From Companilactobacillus metriopterae (lineage in GTDB: Bacteria > Bacillota > Bacilli > Lactobacillales > Lactobacillaceae): 64,000 nucleotides of DNA. Position 1 is the stretch's first letter. Each line of letters opens with the position of its first letter. The DNA lies in NCBI RefSeq assembly GCF_004117915.1, contig NZ_RSTD01000001.1, positions 310,001-374,000 of the forward strand, written 5' to 3'. This document shows, one piece after another, positions 37,410 to 47,868 of the stretch. Position numbers and translations under genes: made by a program. The notes below the pieces were generated by a model. The model saw only the letters and a program-made list of their open reading frames with translations, was not told the DNA's origin and did no database searches.

Positions 37410-39083
37410 ATGACACGTAAAGCATATATGATTGGTACTGGTATAGGAAATTTGGCAGCTGGTATATATTTGATTAGAGATGGTGGCTTCAAAGGAGAAC
37501 AAATCACTATGTATGGTTTGGAGACACATGGAGCCAATGATGGTAATACGGTTGCTGCATATGAATCTGAGTACAGTAATCCAAAACTTTCTAATAATAA
37601 AGGATTCCTAGCAAAGGGTGGACGTATGTTGAACGAAGAAACATATGAAAACTTATGGGATCTTTTGAGATCTGTTCCGTCATTAGATAATCCAGGACAA
37701 ACTGTTACTGACGATATTTTGAATTTTGATCACGCACATCCTACACATGATGTTGGTCGTTTAATTGACAGTAATGGACCTCGTAATAAGGGTGGGAAAG
37801 ATGATTATAAACATATGCAATTTAGTAATAAAGATCGTGTTTTATTATCTAAATTAATGTTGATGCCTGAAAAAGATGAAGAAAAATTAAATAATATTAG
37901 TATTGCTGAATGGTTCCAGACAAGTCCAACCTTTTTCCAAACTAACTTTTGGTACATGTGGCAAACTACTTTTGCATTCAAACGCGCTAGCTCTGCAATG
38001 GAATTAAGACGTTATATGAATAGAATGATACTAGAATTTAGTCGTATTAATACTTTGGAAGGTGTAACAAGAACACCATACAACCAATATGAGAGTATTA
38101 TTTTGCCTATGAGAAGGTATCTTGAGGATCGCGGTGTAACTTTTGTAAATAATATGAAAGTCACTGACTTAGAATTCAAAGATACTCCGCTAATGGATGA
38201 TATTATTGTTACAAAATTGATTATGCAAAATGTAACCAACGATGAGGTATCCGAGGTAGCAGTTGAAGAAGATGACATGGTATTTGATACTAATGGATCA
38301 ATTACTGATAGCTCATCAATTGGTGATATCAATACTCCGGTCAAAGAAAATATGGAATATGCTCCTAGTGCTGAACTTTGGAAAAAGGCTGCAAGTAAGT
38401 TCTACTCTCTAGGTAATCCTGACAAATTCTTTAATGATCGCACTCAAAGTGAATGGTTAAGTTTCACTGTTACAACTGATGATCATAAACTTGTACAAGA
38501 AATTTCAAGAATTACTCAGCAAGAGCCAGGTAATGCCTTGAATACATTTATTGATAGTACAGCTTTACTATCAATTGTTGTACATCATCAACCACATTTC
38601 AAAGCACAAAAACCTAATGAATCAGTATTCTGGGGCTATTTCATGTATCCACGTAGAAATGGTGATTTTGTTCAAAAACCTATCATAGAAATGACTGGCC
38701 AAGAGATGCTAGAAGAACTTTTGGGACACCTTTCAAAAGTTGATCCAAGTAAAGACAATATTATGAATCACAAAGATGAGATTATGGATAGTATTATCAA
38801 TGTAATACCTGTTCATATGCCATATGCAAGTGCTTTATTTAATCAACGTGCAGTAGGTGATAGACCAGCAGTAGTTCCTACTCATAGCAAGAATTTAGCA
38901 TTTGTTAGTCAATTCTGTGAAATGCCATTTGATATGGTATTTACAGAACAATATTCATTTAGAGCTGCACAAATCGCTGTATACAAGTTCTTAGGAATTT
39001 CAGAAGCACAGTTAACACCTGTTCATCATTATGAAAAAGATCCTAAAGTTATGGCACGTGCTACTAAGACGATGTTGAGATAA
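37410..39083 (+). CDS. ohyA: Oleate hydratase (67-kDa myosin-cross-reactive antigen family)
   Basis: FAD-containing enzyme that adds water across the cis-9 double bond of oleic or linoleic acid to give 10-hydroxy fatty acids, a detoxification reaction in lactobacilli. The FAD dinucleotide fold is at the start (MIGTGIGNLAAGIYLIRDGG), and FLAKGGRMLNEETYENLWDLL is highly conserved in the family. It has 557 residues, in the lower range for the family. The start is ATG 37410 with GGAGG nine bases upstream. Monocistronic. Confidence 0.95.
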   Translation: MTRKAYMIGTGIGNLAAGIYLIRDGGFKGEQITMYGLETHGANDGNTVAAYESEYSNPKLSNNKGFLAKGGRMLNEETYENLWDLLRSVPSLDNPGQTVTDDILNFDHAHPTHDVGRLIDSNGPRNKGGKDDYKHMQFSNKDRVLLSKLMLMPEKDEEKLNNISIAEWFQTSPTFFQTNFWYMWQTTFAFKRASSAMELRRYMNRMILEFSRINTLEGVTRTPYNQYESIILPMRRYLEDRGVTFVNNMKVTDLEFKDTPLMDDIIVTKLIMQNVTNDEVSEVAVEEDDMVFDTNGSITDSSSIGDINTPVKENMEYAPSAELWKKAASKFYSLGNPDKFFNDRTQSEWLSFTVTTDDHKLVQEISRITQQEPGNALNTFIDSTALLSIVVHHQPHFKAQKPNESVFWGYFMYPRRNGDFVQKPIIEMTGQEMLEELLGHLSKVDPSKDNIMNHKDEIMDSIINVIPVHMPYASALFNQRAVGDRPAVVPTHSKNLAFVSQFCEMPFDMVFTEQYSFRAAQIAVYKFLGISEAQLTPVHHYEKDPKVMARATKTMLR

Positions 39084-39121
39084 TAAAAAAGCCAATAGAT
39101 TAATATCTATTGGCTTTTTTT
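39084..39121. terminator. Bidirectional terminator, ohyA/nagB
   Basis: A perfect 16-base stem (39085-39100 with 39105-39120), core GCCAATAGAT/ATCTATTGGC, loop TAAT, A6 and T6 flanks. Confidence 0.96.
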
Positions 39122-39125
39122 GTGG

Positions 39126-39854
39126 TTATTTATTTTCTTCTACAGAAGAAGGACTTAGTAAACTTGCTGCATCTTTATCAATAATTACTATTACATTATC
39201 TTTTGTTTGTAAAACAGAAGCAGGTAAATCTTCTGTAACAGGTCCTTCAACCATACCTTTAATAGCTTCTGCTTTATCCTTTCCAAAAGCCATAAGGATA
39301 ATTTCTTTACTCTTCATAATAGATGCAATCCCCATAGAATAAGCATATCTTGGGACATCATTTTTGTTTTCAAAGTAAACTGAATTTGCTTCAATTGTAG
39401 ATTCAGTAAGGGCAACTTTATGAGTCTGTTCATCGAAAGAAGAACCTGGTTCGTTAAAACCAATATGACCATTTCTACCAATACCCAAAATTTGTAAATC
39501 AATAGGGTTGTCTTCAATCACTTTATTATAACGTGCTGTTTCTTCATCAGCATTTTTAGCAAGTCCATTAGGAACAAATGTTTTAGCAAAAGGTTTTTGA
39601 TTAAATAGATGATCTTGCATAAAGTAACGATAACTTTGAGTGTCTTCGGGAGCTAATCCAACATATTCATCAAGGTTAACTGATGTCATATGAGAAAAAT
39701 CAAGATCACTATTTGTCATCTCTTTGTATAGATCAACGGGGGTGCTACCTGTAGCAAGACCTAATGTCTTGATGCCTTTGTTCATAGATTCTTTAATAAG
39801 ATCGAAAGCTACTTTACTTCCTTCTTTTTTGTCGTTTGTAATAATTAATTTCAT
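39126..39854 (-). CDS. nagB: Glucosamine-6-phosphate deaminase
   Basis: Converts glucosamine-6-phosphate to fructose-6-phosphate and ammonia, the reverse direction of GlmS. Conserved stretches: [36 protein letters not shown] and [16 protein letters not shown] (catalytic Asp, His and Glu). The 242-residue length is normal. A GAGGAGC site precedes it. It has a near-perfect promoter with an operator that matches those in the glmS leader, so both genes seem to answer to one amino-sugar regulator. Confidence 0.97.
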   Translation of the reverse strand: MKLIITNDKKEGSKVAFDLIKESMNKGIKTLGLATGSTPVDLYKEMTNSDLDFSHMTSVNLDEYVGLAPEDTQSYRYFMQDHLFNQKPFAKTFVPNGLAKNADEETARYNKVIEDNPIDLQILGIGRNGHIGFNEPGSSFDEQTHKVALTESTIEANSVYFENKNDVPRYAYSMGIASIMKSKEIILMAFGKDKAEAIKGMVEGPVTEDLPASVLQTKDNVIVIIDKDAASLLSPSSVEENK

Positions 39855-39870
39855 GTTTTTGCTCCTCTTA

Positions 39871-39887
39871 AATCGGTATAGTCCAAT
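39871..39887 (-). promoter_or_regulatory. NagR-like operator of nagB
   Basis: On the minus strand ATTGGACTATACCGATT, an imperfect palindrome (ATTGG-N6-CCGAT) overlapping the 3' end of the -10 region. It shares ACTATACC(A/G)ATT with two sites before glmS. Confidence 0.65.
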
Positions 39888-39914
39888 TATAGAATTTAAT
39901 TCTCATCCTGTCAA
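39886..39914 (-). promoter_or_regulatory. nagB promoter
   Basis: On the minus strand TTGACA (39909-39914), exactly 17 bases, TATAAT (39886-39891): a full sigma-A consensus, so strong unless repressed. Confidence 0.85.
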
Positions 39915-39933
39915 TAAATACTATCGCTTATAA

Positions 39934-39972
39934 ATAAAAAAAGATCTGACAATTGTCAGATCTTTTTTTATT
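39934..39972. terminator. Intrinsic terminator (bidirectional)
   Basis: A perfect 15-base stem (39936-39950 with 39955-39969), core GATCTGAC/GTCAGATC, loop AATT. Ends the minus-strand phosphodiesterase gene. Confidence 0.95.
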
Positions 39973-40819
39973 TAACAAATTTCATTGTTTCTTTTGTGTT
40001 ATTAGTAAACAAACTATCAACTTTGTTTTGCTTTATAGCATTGTAATTATCGTTATAAGTAGCAACTGTGTAGACGTTTGTTTTAAACCCTCTATCATGA
40101 GCTTTTTTGGCAATTTTATCAGTGTATTGTTCTTGGTCAAGAGAGATAAATGTTAAAAACTTAGGTGCATGTTCAAATTGGATTAGATAATCAGATTCGC
40201 TTGATGCTTCCATCAACCAAAGAGTAGGGACGTTCTTTTGCTCATCTTTTTTATGGAGTTGTTTTAAGGCATCTAGATCGGAGTCTTGAATGATAACATT
40301 ACTATTCATTTTATATTTATTCAGTGTTTTGGCTAGTTGATCTTCAGTATTATCGAGTTCTCCATCACCTTTTTTTGATTCAATAATATAGTGGGTTGTT
40401 TTTTTATATTTTTTGAAGACATCAGAAAGTTTATGGATTGATTCACCATTACGTAATTTAACGTTTTTTAGTTCATCTGATGTAGATTCACTGATGTTAA
40501 TATTTTTCCCCGTAGTACGTTTCAAATTGTTGTCATGTGACACATATAGGACATTATCCTTGCTTAGCCAAACATCTTGCTCTATAAATTTACTACCGTT
40601 TTTGATAGCTTCATTATATCCTGCATAACTATGTTCTGGTTGATTATCAGGTGTTCCACGATGAGAGAATATAAGCGGATTCTTTCCAGAAGCATTCTTG
40701 ACAAGTGAGCTGACTGAATCTTTGTCCTTTGCAGCTAATGTAACACTTGGTGTAATTGCAATCGTTGCTGAGGCAACAATTAAGGATGATAAAATAGCTA
40801 ACTTCTTCAAATTTTTCAT
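39968..40819 (-). CDS. Secreted glycerophosphodiester phosphodiesterase
   Basis: GDPD-fold enzyme of 283 residues that hydrolyses glycerophosphodiesters, possibly teichoic-acid or phospholipid-derived. Residues 1-30 are a Sec signal peptide (MKNLKKLAILSSLIVASATI... with VTLAA before the mature KDKD). The catalytic parts are LIFSHRGTPDNQPEHSYAGY, EQDVWLSKDN and VSHDNNLKRTTG. Strong AGGAGG site upstream. Monocistronic. Confidence 0.93.
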   Translation of the reverse strand: MKNLKKLAILSSLIVASATIAITPSVTLAAKDKDSVSSLVKNASGKNPLIFSHRGTPDNQPEHSYAGYNEAIKNGSKFIEQDVWLSKDNVLYVSHDNNLKRTTGKNINISESTSDELKNVKLRNGESIHKLSDVFKKYKKTTHYIIESKKGDGELDNTEDQLAKTLNKYKMNSNVIIQDSDLDALKQLHKKDEQKNVPTLWLMEASSESDYLIQFEHAPKFLTFISLDQEQYTDKIAKKAHDRGFKTNVYTVATYNDNYNAIKQNKVDSLFTNNTKETMKFVK

Positions 40820-40880
40820 AATATTTCCTCCAATATGGTTTCATTTTAGCAAATACTAATTGAATGAAGAAGTTATATAT

Positions 40881-41552
40881 TTATTTTAGTGAAATTTTTC
40901 CATCCATTATTTCATATGTTTTATCAGCAAATTCCATAAGTCTTTGATCATGTGTAACAATGATTATCGCCTTATTTTGCTCAACAGCAAGATCTTTAAG
41001 AAGGCTACCAACTTCGATTACTTTTTCAGAATCCAGCGAAGCAGTTGGCTCGTCAGCTAGTACGATATCTGGATTTGCGTATAGTGCACGTGCAATTGCA
41101 ACACGTTGATTTTGACCACCGGATAATTCGTTTGGATATTTATTAACATATTTTTCAATTCCCAATTTTTTGAGTAAATCTAGCAAATTATCTTTAGAAA
41201 AATTATTATCTTTTTTAATTTTATCCACTAGCTCAAATTGTTCACTTACAGTTAGGTATGGCACCAGGTTATACTTTTGTAAGATAAATCCGATGTTGTT
41301 AAGTCTTAAGGCATCTCTTTGCGAATCACTGAGATTTCCAACAGATTTACCTTCTATTTCTACTTGACCAGAGCTAGGAGTTAACAATCCACCCGCTATA
41401 GTTAAAAAGGTGCTTTTTCCTGATCCAGAAGGCCCTATTACAACAATTAATTCTCCTCTTTCTGCTGAAAAGTTTATGTCAGTTAGAACGTGAACTTTAC
41501 TAGTGCCAGAACCAAAATATTTATTTATATTTGTTAGTTTAATAGCTGTCAT
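40881..41552 (-). CDS. ABC transporter ATP-binding protein, HrtA-like
   Basis: ATPase of 223 residues of the MacB/LolD/HrtA type. Walker A GPSGSGKSTF, Q-loop ILQKYNL, signature LSGGQNQRVAIARAL, Walker B IVLADEPTASLDS and H-loop VTHDQ are all intact. It follows the permease by 12 bases. The pair resembles HrtBA, which exports excess haem in Gram-positive cocci; LolD-like export of other small molecules is an alternative. Confidence 0.9.
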   Translation of the reverse strand: MTAIKLTNINKYFGSGTSKVHVLTDINFSAERGELIVVIGPSGSGKSTFLTIAGGLLTPSSGQVEIEGKSVGNLSDSQRDALRLNNIGFILQKYNLVPYLTVSEQFELVDKIKKDNNFSKDNLLDLLKKLGIEKYVNKYPNELSGGQNQRVAIARALYANPDIVLADEPTASLDSEKVIEVGSLLKDLAVEQNKAIIIVTHDQRLMEFADKTYEIMDGKISLK

Positions 41553-41564
41553 GTCAATGCCTCC

Positions 41565-42620
41565 TTAAAGAATAGATACAGGGTCAATTTTTAGAATAGT
41601 TCTAACTGGGATAAGGGAACCTAGTAAACTAGTTAAAACAATACCTAGTGAAACTAGAGAAAGCATCTTAACATCAAAGAATATAGGAACACTTGCAGGT
41701 ATTAACAATCCGGTTATGGCTGTCAAAATAACGGCAACTAATAAACCAACTATCACTAAGATAAGTGATTGATAAATGGTTGTTTTAACTAGAATAGATG
41801 CAGGAACTCCCTGAGCTCTAAGAACAGCGTAATTAGGAAGTTTTTGAATTGTTAAAATATATAGGAATACTGTAATTACAATTAGTGAAATGACCATTAA
41901 AAAGGCAATCATAAAAGTAAATGTTGCAACTTGTGCAGAATAACCGGGTAGTTTATTTATAAATTGACCGATTGGATATGATTTTAATTGATCTGAACTG
42001 AATTTTACCTTGTCATTCTTAGAAATAACAGCACTGGCAACGACTGTATTACCCATACCTCTTAATGTGGACCAATTATCCGTTGAACCATATATTATTG
42101 GTGCAATATTTAATTTGGCATTTTCTGTAAATCCAACAATTTTAAATTCAGTTTTACTTGAATTAAATTTAATTTTGTCACCAATTTTGTAGCCATTATT
42201 TTTGTAAGAACTATCTACGACAACATCTTTATTTTTTATAGATTTCTTACCTTCAGTAATTTTTAAATCTTTATAGATAAATTCATCAGTTTTTATACCC
42301 ATGAATGAACCTGATACTTGGCTACGGTCTTTTGATTTAACTACAACCCCCATTTGGGCAACAGAAGCGTCTTTACTATTCATATTGATATTTTTGTATT
42401 GGTCGTTTGTAATCATGGACTGACTAATATTCGTATTTGAATCTTTATTTAGTAGGATACTTCTTGCACCCCACGTATCTAATACCTCTGTATTTTGGCC
42501 AGCAAGACCTTGTGCTAGTCCAGTTAGGATAAATATTAGGTAACCTATAAGAACAAACATAGAAATAATCAACGAATATCTCAATTTTTCATGAAGAATT
42601 TCTTTCACAGCTAGGAACAT
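41565..42620 (-). CDS. ABC transporter permease, FtsX/HrtB-like
   Basis: A 351-residue permease with one N-terminal membrane segment (SLIISMFVLIGYLIFILTGLA), an extracytoplasmic domain of about 190 residues, and three C-terminal segments (FtsX fold). Length and the opening MFLAVKEILHEKLRYSLI closely resemble staphylococcal HrtB. It is first in the operon before the ATPase. No HrtR or HssRS regulator is next to it. AGGAGG precedes the start. Confidence 0.87.
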   Translation of the reverse strand: MFLAVKEILHEKLRYSLIISMFVLIGYLIFILTGLAQGLAGQNTEVLDTWGARSILLNKDSNTNISQSMITNDQYKNINMNSKDASVAQMGVVVKSKDRSQVSGSFMGIKTDEFIYKDLKITEGKKSIKNKDVVVDSSYKNNGYKIGDKIKFNSSKTEFKIVGFTENAKLNIAPIIYGSTDNWSTLRGMGNTVVASAVISKNDKVKFSSDQLKSYPIGQFINKLPGYSAQVATFTFMIAFLMVISLIVITVFLYILTIQKLPNYAVLRAQGVPASILVKTTIYQSLILVIVGLLVAVILTAITGLLIPASVPIFFDVKMLSLVSLGIVLTSLLGSLIPVRTILKIDPVSIL

Positions 42621-42711
42621 AATATTTCCTCCTCTAAATTATTAATAATAAAATTTGTTTATTTATATTATTTAATAATAAATAATTGGTTTTAGTCAAA
42701 ATTAAAGTTTG

Positions 42712-42727
42712 ATACTATTAGTAGTAT
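42712..42727 (+). promoter_or_regulatory. Palindrome in the promoter spacer of the GT-C-like gene
   Basis: ATACTA-TTAG-TAGTAT is a perfect 6-base inverted repeat between a -35 TTGATA (42709-42714) and -10 TAATAT. It lies in the region shared with the divergent HrtBA-like genes, so it may be a repressor operator for one or both sides. Confidence 0.45.
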
Positions 42728-42756
42728 AGTTAATATTCTAATTAAATGGGTGTAAT

Positions 42757-44424
42757 ATGATTAAAAAAAATATAAAGAAATTTCTGAAGTTAGATAATAT
42801 CAGTAGCTTGATAGTATTTTCTATATTAATAAGTTTTCTGATAGTTCTTTCATTTGAATGGATACCAGGACACGTGTTTGCTACAGGGGATTATCATTTT
42901 CACCTAGATAGAATGTACGCAATAGTAGATGCTTGGAAGCACGGAATAATGTCACCACGAGTTGATAATTTCTTTGCTGGCGGTTATGGCTATGCAGCAA
43001 GTCTATTTTATCCAAATATATTCCTGTATCCAGCAGCTTTTGTGTATTTAATTACCTCAAGTGCAACAGTTTCATACTTATTTTTACTATTTTTTGTAAA
43101 TTTACTGACATTTTGGATTACATATTTTGCAGGTAAAAGATTAAAATTACCAGAAAAAAACAATATTATTTTCACTGTTTTATATCTTTTAAGTGCTTAT
43201 AGACTTCAGGATTTATTGAGTAGACATGATATTGGAGAATTGTTAGGTATAGCATTTTTCCCACTGATCTTAGCAGAGTTGATTAGATACAAAGATGGTG
43301 ATACCAAAAATTGGTTTATCATTTCTTTTGCAATCGCAGGGGTAGGATACTCACATGTTCTATCACTAATAATGATAGTTGGGTTTGCTTTTATATATGC
43401 AATCATACATTTAAGAAGCTTTTTGAAAAAAGATACATTAATCCAACTTTTGAAAGCTGCAATGTTTACTTTAGTTTTAATGATTGCTTACATTGTTCCG
43501 GTATTGGAACAAATGAAATCGCAAAAATTTCAAGTTTCGACTAATCCATTGATAATAATTTCTGATAGGGCAATACCACTTCAAAATATTTTATTTAATT
43601 CATTTACCAATCAAATATTCCATGCAAGTACGGTTAATCTAGGATTTGTTGTTATAGTAGGATTGTTGGTTTATCTAGTATTTAACATAAGAAATCATAA
43701 GGATTTAGATTTAACGATACTTGCCACTGTGATGTTAATAGTCTCATCTTCACTTTTTCCTTGGAAATTATTGAAAAATACACCAGTATCTGTATTGCAA
43801 TTTCCTTGGAGAATGTTCTCTTTAATTAGTTTAATTGTAGTTTATTTGATAGCTAAAGATGAGATGAACCTATTTTCAAGAAAGAGATTCTTGCCAATTT
43901 TTATGACCGTAGTGTCACTATTATCAATAGGTTTAGCGCAAGGAACAATTATTGTTTCCAACTACCGGGAACACCCATATTCTGAATTTGAAAAATTAGA
44001 TTCATATAAAATCGGTGCAGGTACAGAATATTTACCTGAAGCTGTAAAATACAAACATTTGATTAAAAAAGAACGGGTACGTAAAATTTCTTATAATAAA
44101 TCTGAAATTAAAATAAATGATTTGAAAATAAACAATGAAACAACAGAATTTTATTTCAATGCAAATAAGAAAAATACTGTCGTTACTATTCCCAAATTTT
44201 ATTACAAGGGTTACCAAGCAATCGTTGGCGAAAAAGGTTCAGCTTCAGTTCCTTATTTAAATAAAAAGAACGGAATGGTTAACGTCAAATTGTCTGGAAA
44301 AGGATACTTAACCGTTAAATATCACATGACCACATTACAGGTTTTAAGTAGCATAATTTCACTTGCAGGTTTAGTTTTATTTATTTTAAGTAGAATTATA
44401 ATTTCAAAAAAAGATACTGAATAG
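42757..44424 (+). CDS. Polytopic membrane protein, GT-C glycosyltransferase-like
   Basis: A 555-residue membrane protein with about 10-11 hydrophobic segments and an extracytoplasmic beta-rich domain near residues 420-520 (ITFYFNANKK-type, KGYLTVKYHM). An early ATGDYHFHLDRMYAIVDAWKHG loop, with Asp and His in the first external loop, resembles the catalytic loop of GT-C lipid-linked sugar transferases and of 6-pyruvoyl-tetrahydropterin-synthase-related membrane proteins of lactobacilli. Exact function unknown; a role in cell-surface glycan transfer is inference. Divergent from the HrtBA-like genes. Confidence 0.7.
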   Translation: MIKKNIKKFLKLDNISSLIVFSILISFLIVLSFEWIPGHVFATGDYHFHLDRMYAIVDAWKHGIMSPRVDNFFAGGYGYAASLFYPNIFLYPAAFVYLITSSATVSYLFLLFFVNLLTFWITYFAGKRLKLPEKNNIIFTVLYLLSAYRLQDLLSRHDIGELLGIAFFPLILAELIRYKDGDTKNWFIISFAIAGVGYSHVLSLIMIVGFAFIYAIIHLRSFLKKDTLIQLLKAAMFTLVLMIAYIVPVLEQMKSQKFQVSTNPLIIISDRAIPLQNILFNSFTNQIFHASTVNLGFVVIVGLLVYLVFNIRNHKDLDLTILATVMLIVSSSLFPWKLLKNTPVSVLQFPWRMFSLISLIVVYLIAKDEMNLFSRKRFLPIFMTVVSLLSIGLAQGTIIVSNYREHPYSEFEKLDSYKIGAGTEYLPEAVKYKHLIKKERVRKISYNKSEIKINDLKINNETTEFYFNANKKNTVVTIPKFYYKGYQAIVGEKGSASVPYLNKKNGMVNVKLSGKGYLTVKYHMTTLQVLSSIISLAGLVLFILSRIIISKKDTE

Positions 44425-44437
44425 TATCTTTTTTTTA
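44405..44437 (+). terminator. Terminator of the GT-C-like gene
   Basis: Stem AAAAAAAGATACT/AGTATCTTTTTTT, loop GAAT; it includes the stop codon. Confidence 0.92.
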
Positions 44438-44461
44438 TTTTGATTAAGGAAATAATAGCAG

Positions 44462-44577
44462 CACAAAACTTGTGAATTTGTTAATTTTAATATCTGTTAG
44501 TGAACGTAGAAATACCATTATTATCAATAAATTAAAAATAATGTCACAAATATTTTTCTTTCACAAAATTTGTGAAA
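44462..44577 (+). promoter_or_regulatory. Two CACAA-N3-TTGTG palindromes before glpK
   Basis: CACAA-AAC-TTGTG at 44462-44474 and CACAA-AAT-TTGTG at 44562-44574, exactly 100 bases apart, the second extended to TTTCACAAAATTTGTGAAA. A further half-site TCACAAA lies at about 44544. They look like operators for an unknown regulator acting with CcpA on glpKF. Confidence 0.5.
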
Positions 44578-44594
44578 AAAAACAACGAATTTAT

Positions 44595-46162
<1,568 letters not shown>

Positions 46163-46178
46163 TTAAGGGGAATTAATT

Positions 46179-46898
46179 ATGGATAATAGTTTGATGGTCC
46201 AATTAATTGGAGAATTTTTAGGTACAGCAATGTTAATCCTTTTAGGTGATGGTGTTGTTGCTGCCGTAAGTTTGAAAAAATCTAAAGCTGAAGGTGCAGG
46301 ATGGATTGCGATAGCTTTAGGATGGGGACTTGCAGTTACAATAGCTGTATATTGTTCTAATTTTATGAGTGCAGCACATTTAAACCCTGCTGTAACACTA
46401 GGTATGGCTATTGCAGGTTCATTTAGTTGGAGTTATGTAGTGCCATATATTATTGCACAAGTATTGGGTGGATTATTAGGAGGAATTCTAGTTTGGATTC
46501 ACTACTACCCACACTGGCAAGAAACAAAAGATGAAGCTACAATTTTAGGAATTTTTGCAACAGGACCTGCAATTAGAAATTATGCAGCTAACTTTATTAG
46601 TGAATTTGTCGGTACATTTGTATTAGTATTTGCATTATTAGCATTTTCAAAAACACAATTTGCCGGTGGTATGAATCCAGTTGCCGTAGGTGTTTTAATT
46701 ACAGCAATTGGTTTCTCACTTGGAGGAACTACCGGTTATGCAATTAACCCGGCCAGAGATTTGGGCCCAAGAATTGCACATCAAATTTTGCCAATAGCAA
46801 ATAAAGGAGCTTCAGACTGGTCATACAGTTGGGTTCCAGTATTTGGACCATTAGCAGGTGGAGCAGTCGCAGCACTTGTTTATGGATTGGTAGCATAA
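46179..46898 (+). CDS. glpF: Glycerol uptake facilitator (aquaglyceroporin)
   Basis: MIP-family channel of 239 residues with six membrane segments. The two half-pore motifs are HLNPAVTLG and the second box YAINPARDLGPR; the Asp after NPAR is typical of glycerol facilitators. It supplies glycerol to GlpK in the same operon. AGGGG precedes the ATG. Confidence 0.96.
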   Translation: MDNSLMVQLIGEFLGTAMLILLGDGVVAAVSLKKSKAEGAGWIAIALGWGLAVTIAVYCSNFMSAAHLNPAVTLGMAIAGSFSWSYVVPYIIAQVLGGLLGGILVWIHYYPHWQETKDEATILGIFATGPAIRNYAANFISEFVGTFVLVFALLAFSKTQFAGGMNPVAVGVLITAIGFSLGGTTGYAINPARDLGPRIAHQILPIANKGASDWSYSWVPVFGPLAGGAVAALVYGLVA

Positions 46899-46902
46899 AA
46901 AT

Positions 46903-46939
46903 AAAAAAACACTCAACTAAACTGTTTGAGTGTTTTTTT
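46903..46939 (+). terminator. glpKF terminator
   Basis: Stem AAAAAAACACTCAA/TTTGAGTGTTTTTTT with an 8-base loop. Confidence 0.92.
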
Positions 46940-46987
46940 GTATTATAATAACCCAATACATTAACTGTTAAAAAGGAAGTGTTATTT

Positions 46988-47809
46988 TTGTTACAAGATA
47001 TTGCACCGAAGACATTGAACAATCAATATGAAGAAGCAAGGAAACCAAAAGATAATGATTTGGTGGTCATTTATTCTAATCGTCAAGTTATTTTGAATAG
47101 TCATAAGAAATTCCCGACAGTTATTGAGGCACAAAATAGATGGAATTTTAAAAAGAGTAATCTTATCTATTTATTATCTGTGGATGAAATAGCTTTTTAC
47201 CTAACGTTAGAACCAATTACTGAAGACGATAACTATCAATATAATAAATTTATAAGTTTAAGAAAATTAGAACCCAAATGGATGAGCTTTGTAGGAGCGA
47301 CATCTACACAATTGGCTGAATGGTATGAAAACAACAAGTTCTGTGGAAGATGTGGTTCTAAAACTACACCTGATGATGTAGAACGTGCTTTATACTGTTC
47401 AAATTGTAATCAAAAGATATATCCAAATATTTCACCAGCGATTATTGTCGGTGTTACTAACGGAGATAAAATTTTACTTACTAAATTTTTATCTGGCTAT
47501 GATAGATATGCCTTAATTTCCGGATATAGTGAAATAGGTGAAACTTTTGAAGATACTGTCAGACGAGAAGTGATGGAGGAGGTTGGCTTATCTGTGCATA
47601 ACATCCGATATTTTGGAAGTCAGCCTTGGCCGTTTAGTCATTCATTGTTAACGGGATATTTTGCTGAGGTAGACGAGGATATTGCTATTCAACTAGAAAC
47701 TGATGAACTTTCTAAAGCTCAGTGGTTTAGCCGAAAAAAAAAACCTACTGAAGACACAATTGATAGTCTAACTTGGACTATGATAGAAGCATTTAGAAGA
47801 GAGAAATAA
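46988..47809 (+). CDS. nudC: NAD+ diphosphatase / RNA decapping Nudix hydrolase NudC
   Basis: Hydrolyses NAD(H) and can remove NAD caps from RNA. Zinc ribbon CGRCGSK...CSNCNQ is at about residues 112-133, followed by the Nudix box GYSEIGETFEDTVRREVMEEVG and the NudC-specific SQPWPFSHS motif. TTG 46988 is chosen, ten bases after AAGGA (product 273 residues); GTG 46979 is an alternative but overlaps that site. Monocistronic. Confidence 0.93.
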   Translation: MLQDIAPKTLNNQYEEARKPKDNDLVVIYSNRQVILNSHKKFPTVIEAQNRWNFKKSNLIYLLSVDEIAFYLTLEPITEDDNYQYNKFISLRKLEPKWMSFVGATSTQLAEWYENNKFCGRCGSKTTPDDVERALYCSNCNQKIYPNISPAIIVGVTNGDKILLTKFLSGYDRYALISGYSEIGETFEDTVRREVMEEVGLSVHNIRYFGSQPWPFSHSLLTGYFAEVDEDIAIQLETDELSKAQWFSRKKKPTEDTIDSLTWTMIEAFRREK

Positions 47810-47853
47810 AAAAGAGTTCAACCTAACTTGATAGGTTAAACTCTTTTTTTTAG
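47807..47853. terminator. Bidirectional terminator, nudC/marR
   Basis: Stem AAAAAAGAGTT-AACCTA / TAGGTT-AACTCTTTTTT with one internal mismatch and loop ACTTGA. Confidence 0.9.
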
Positions 47854-47868
47854 ATCCAAAATTATGAA

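Noticed and set aside
44462-44577. Rex or CRP/FNR sites before glpK
   Set aside because: Those have TTGTGA-N6-TCACAA or TGTGA-N6-TCACA order; here the arms are CACAA first and TTGTG second with only three bases between.
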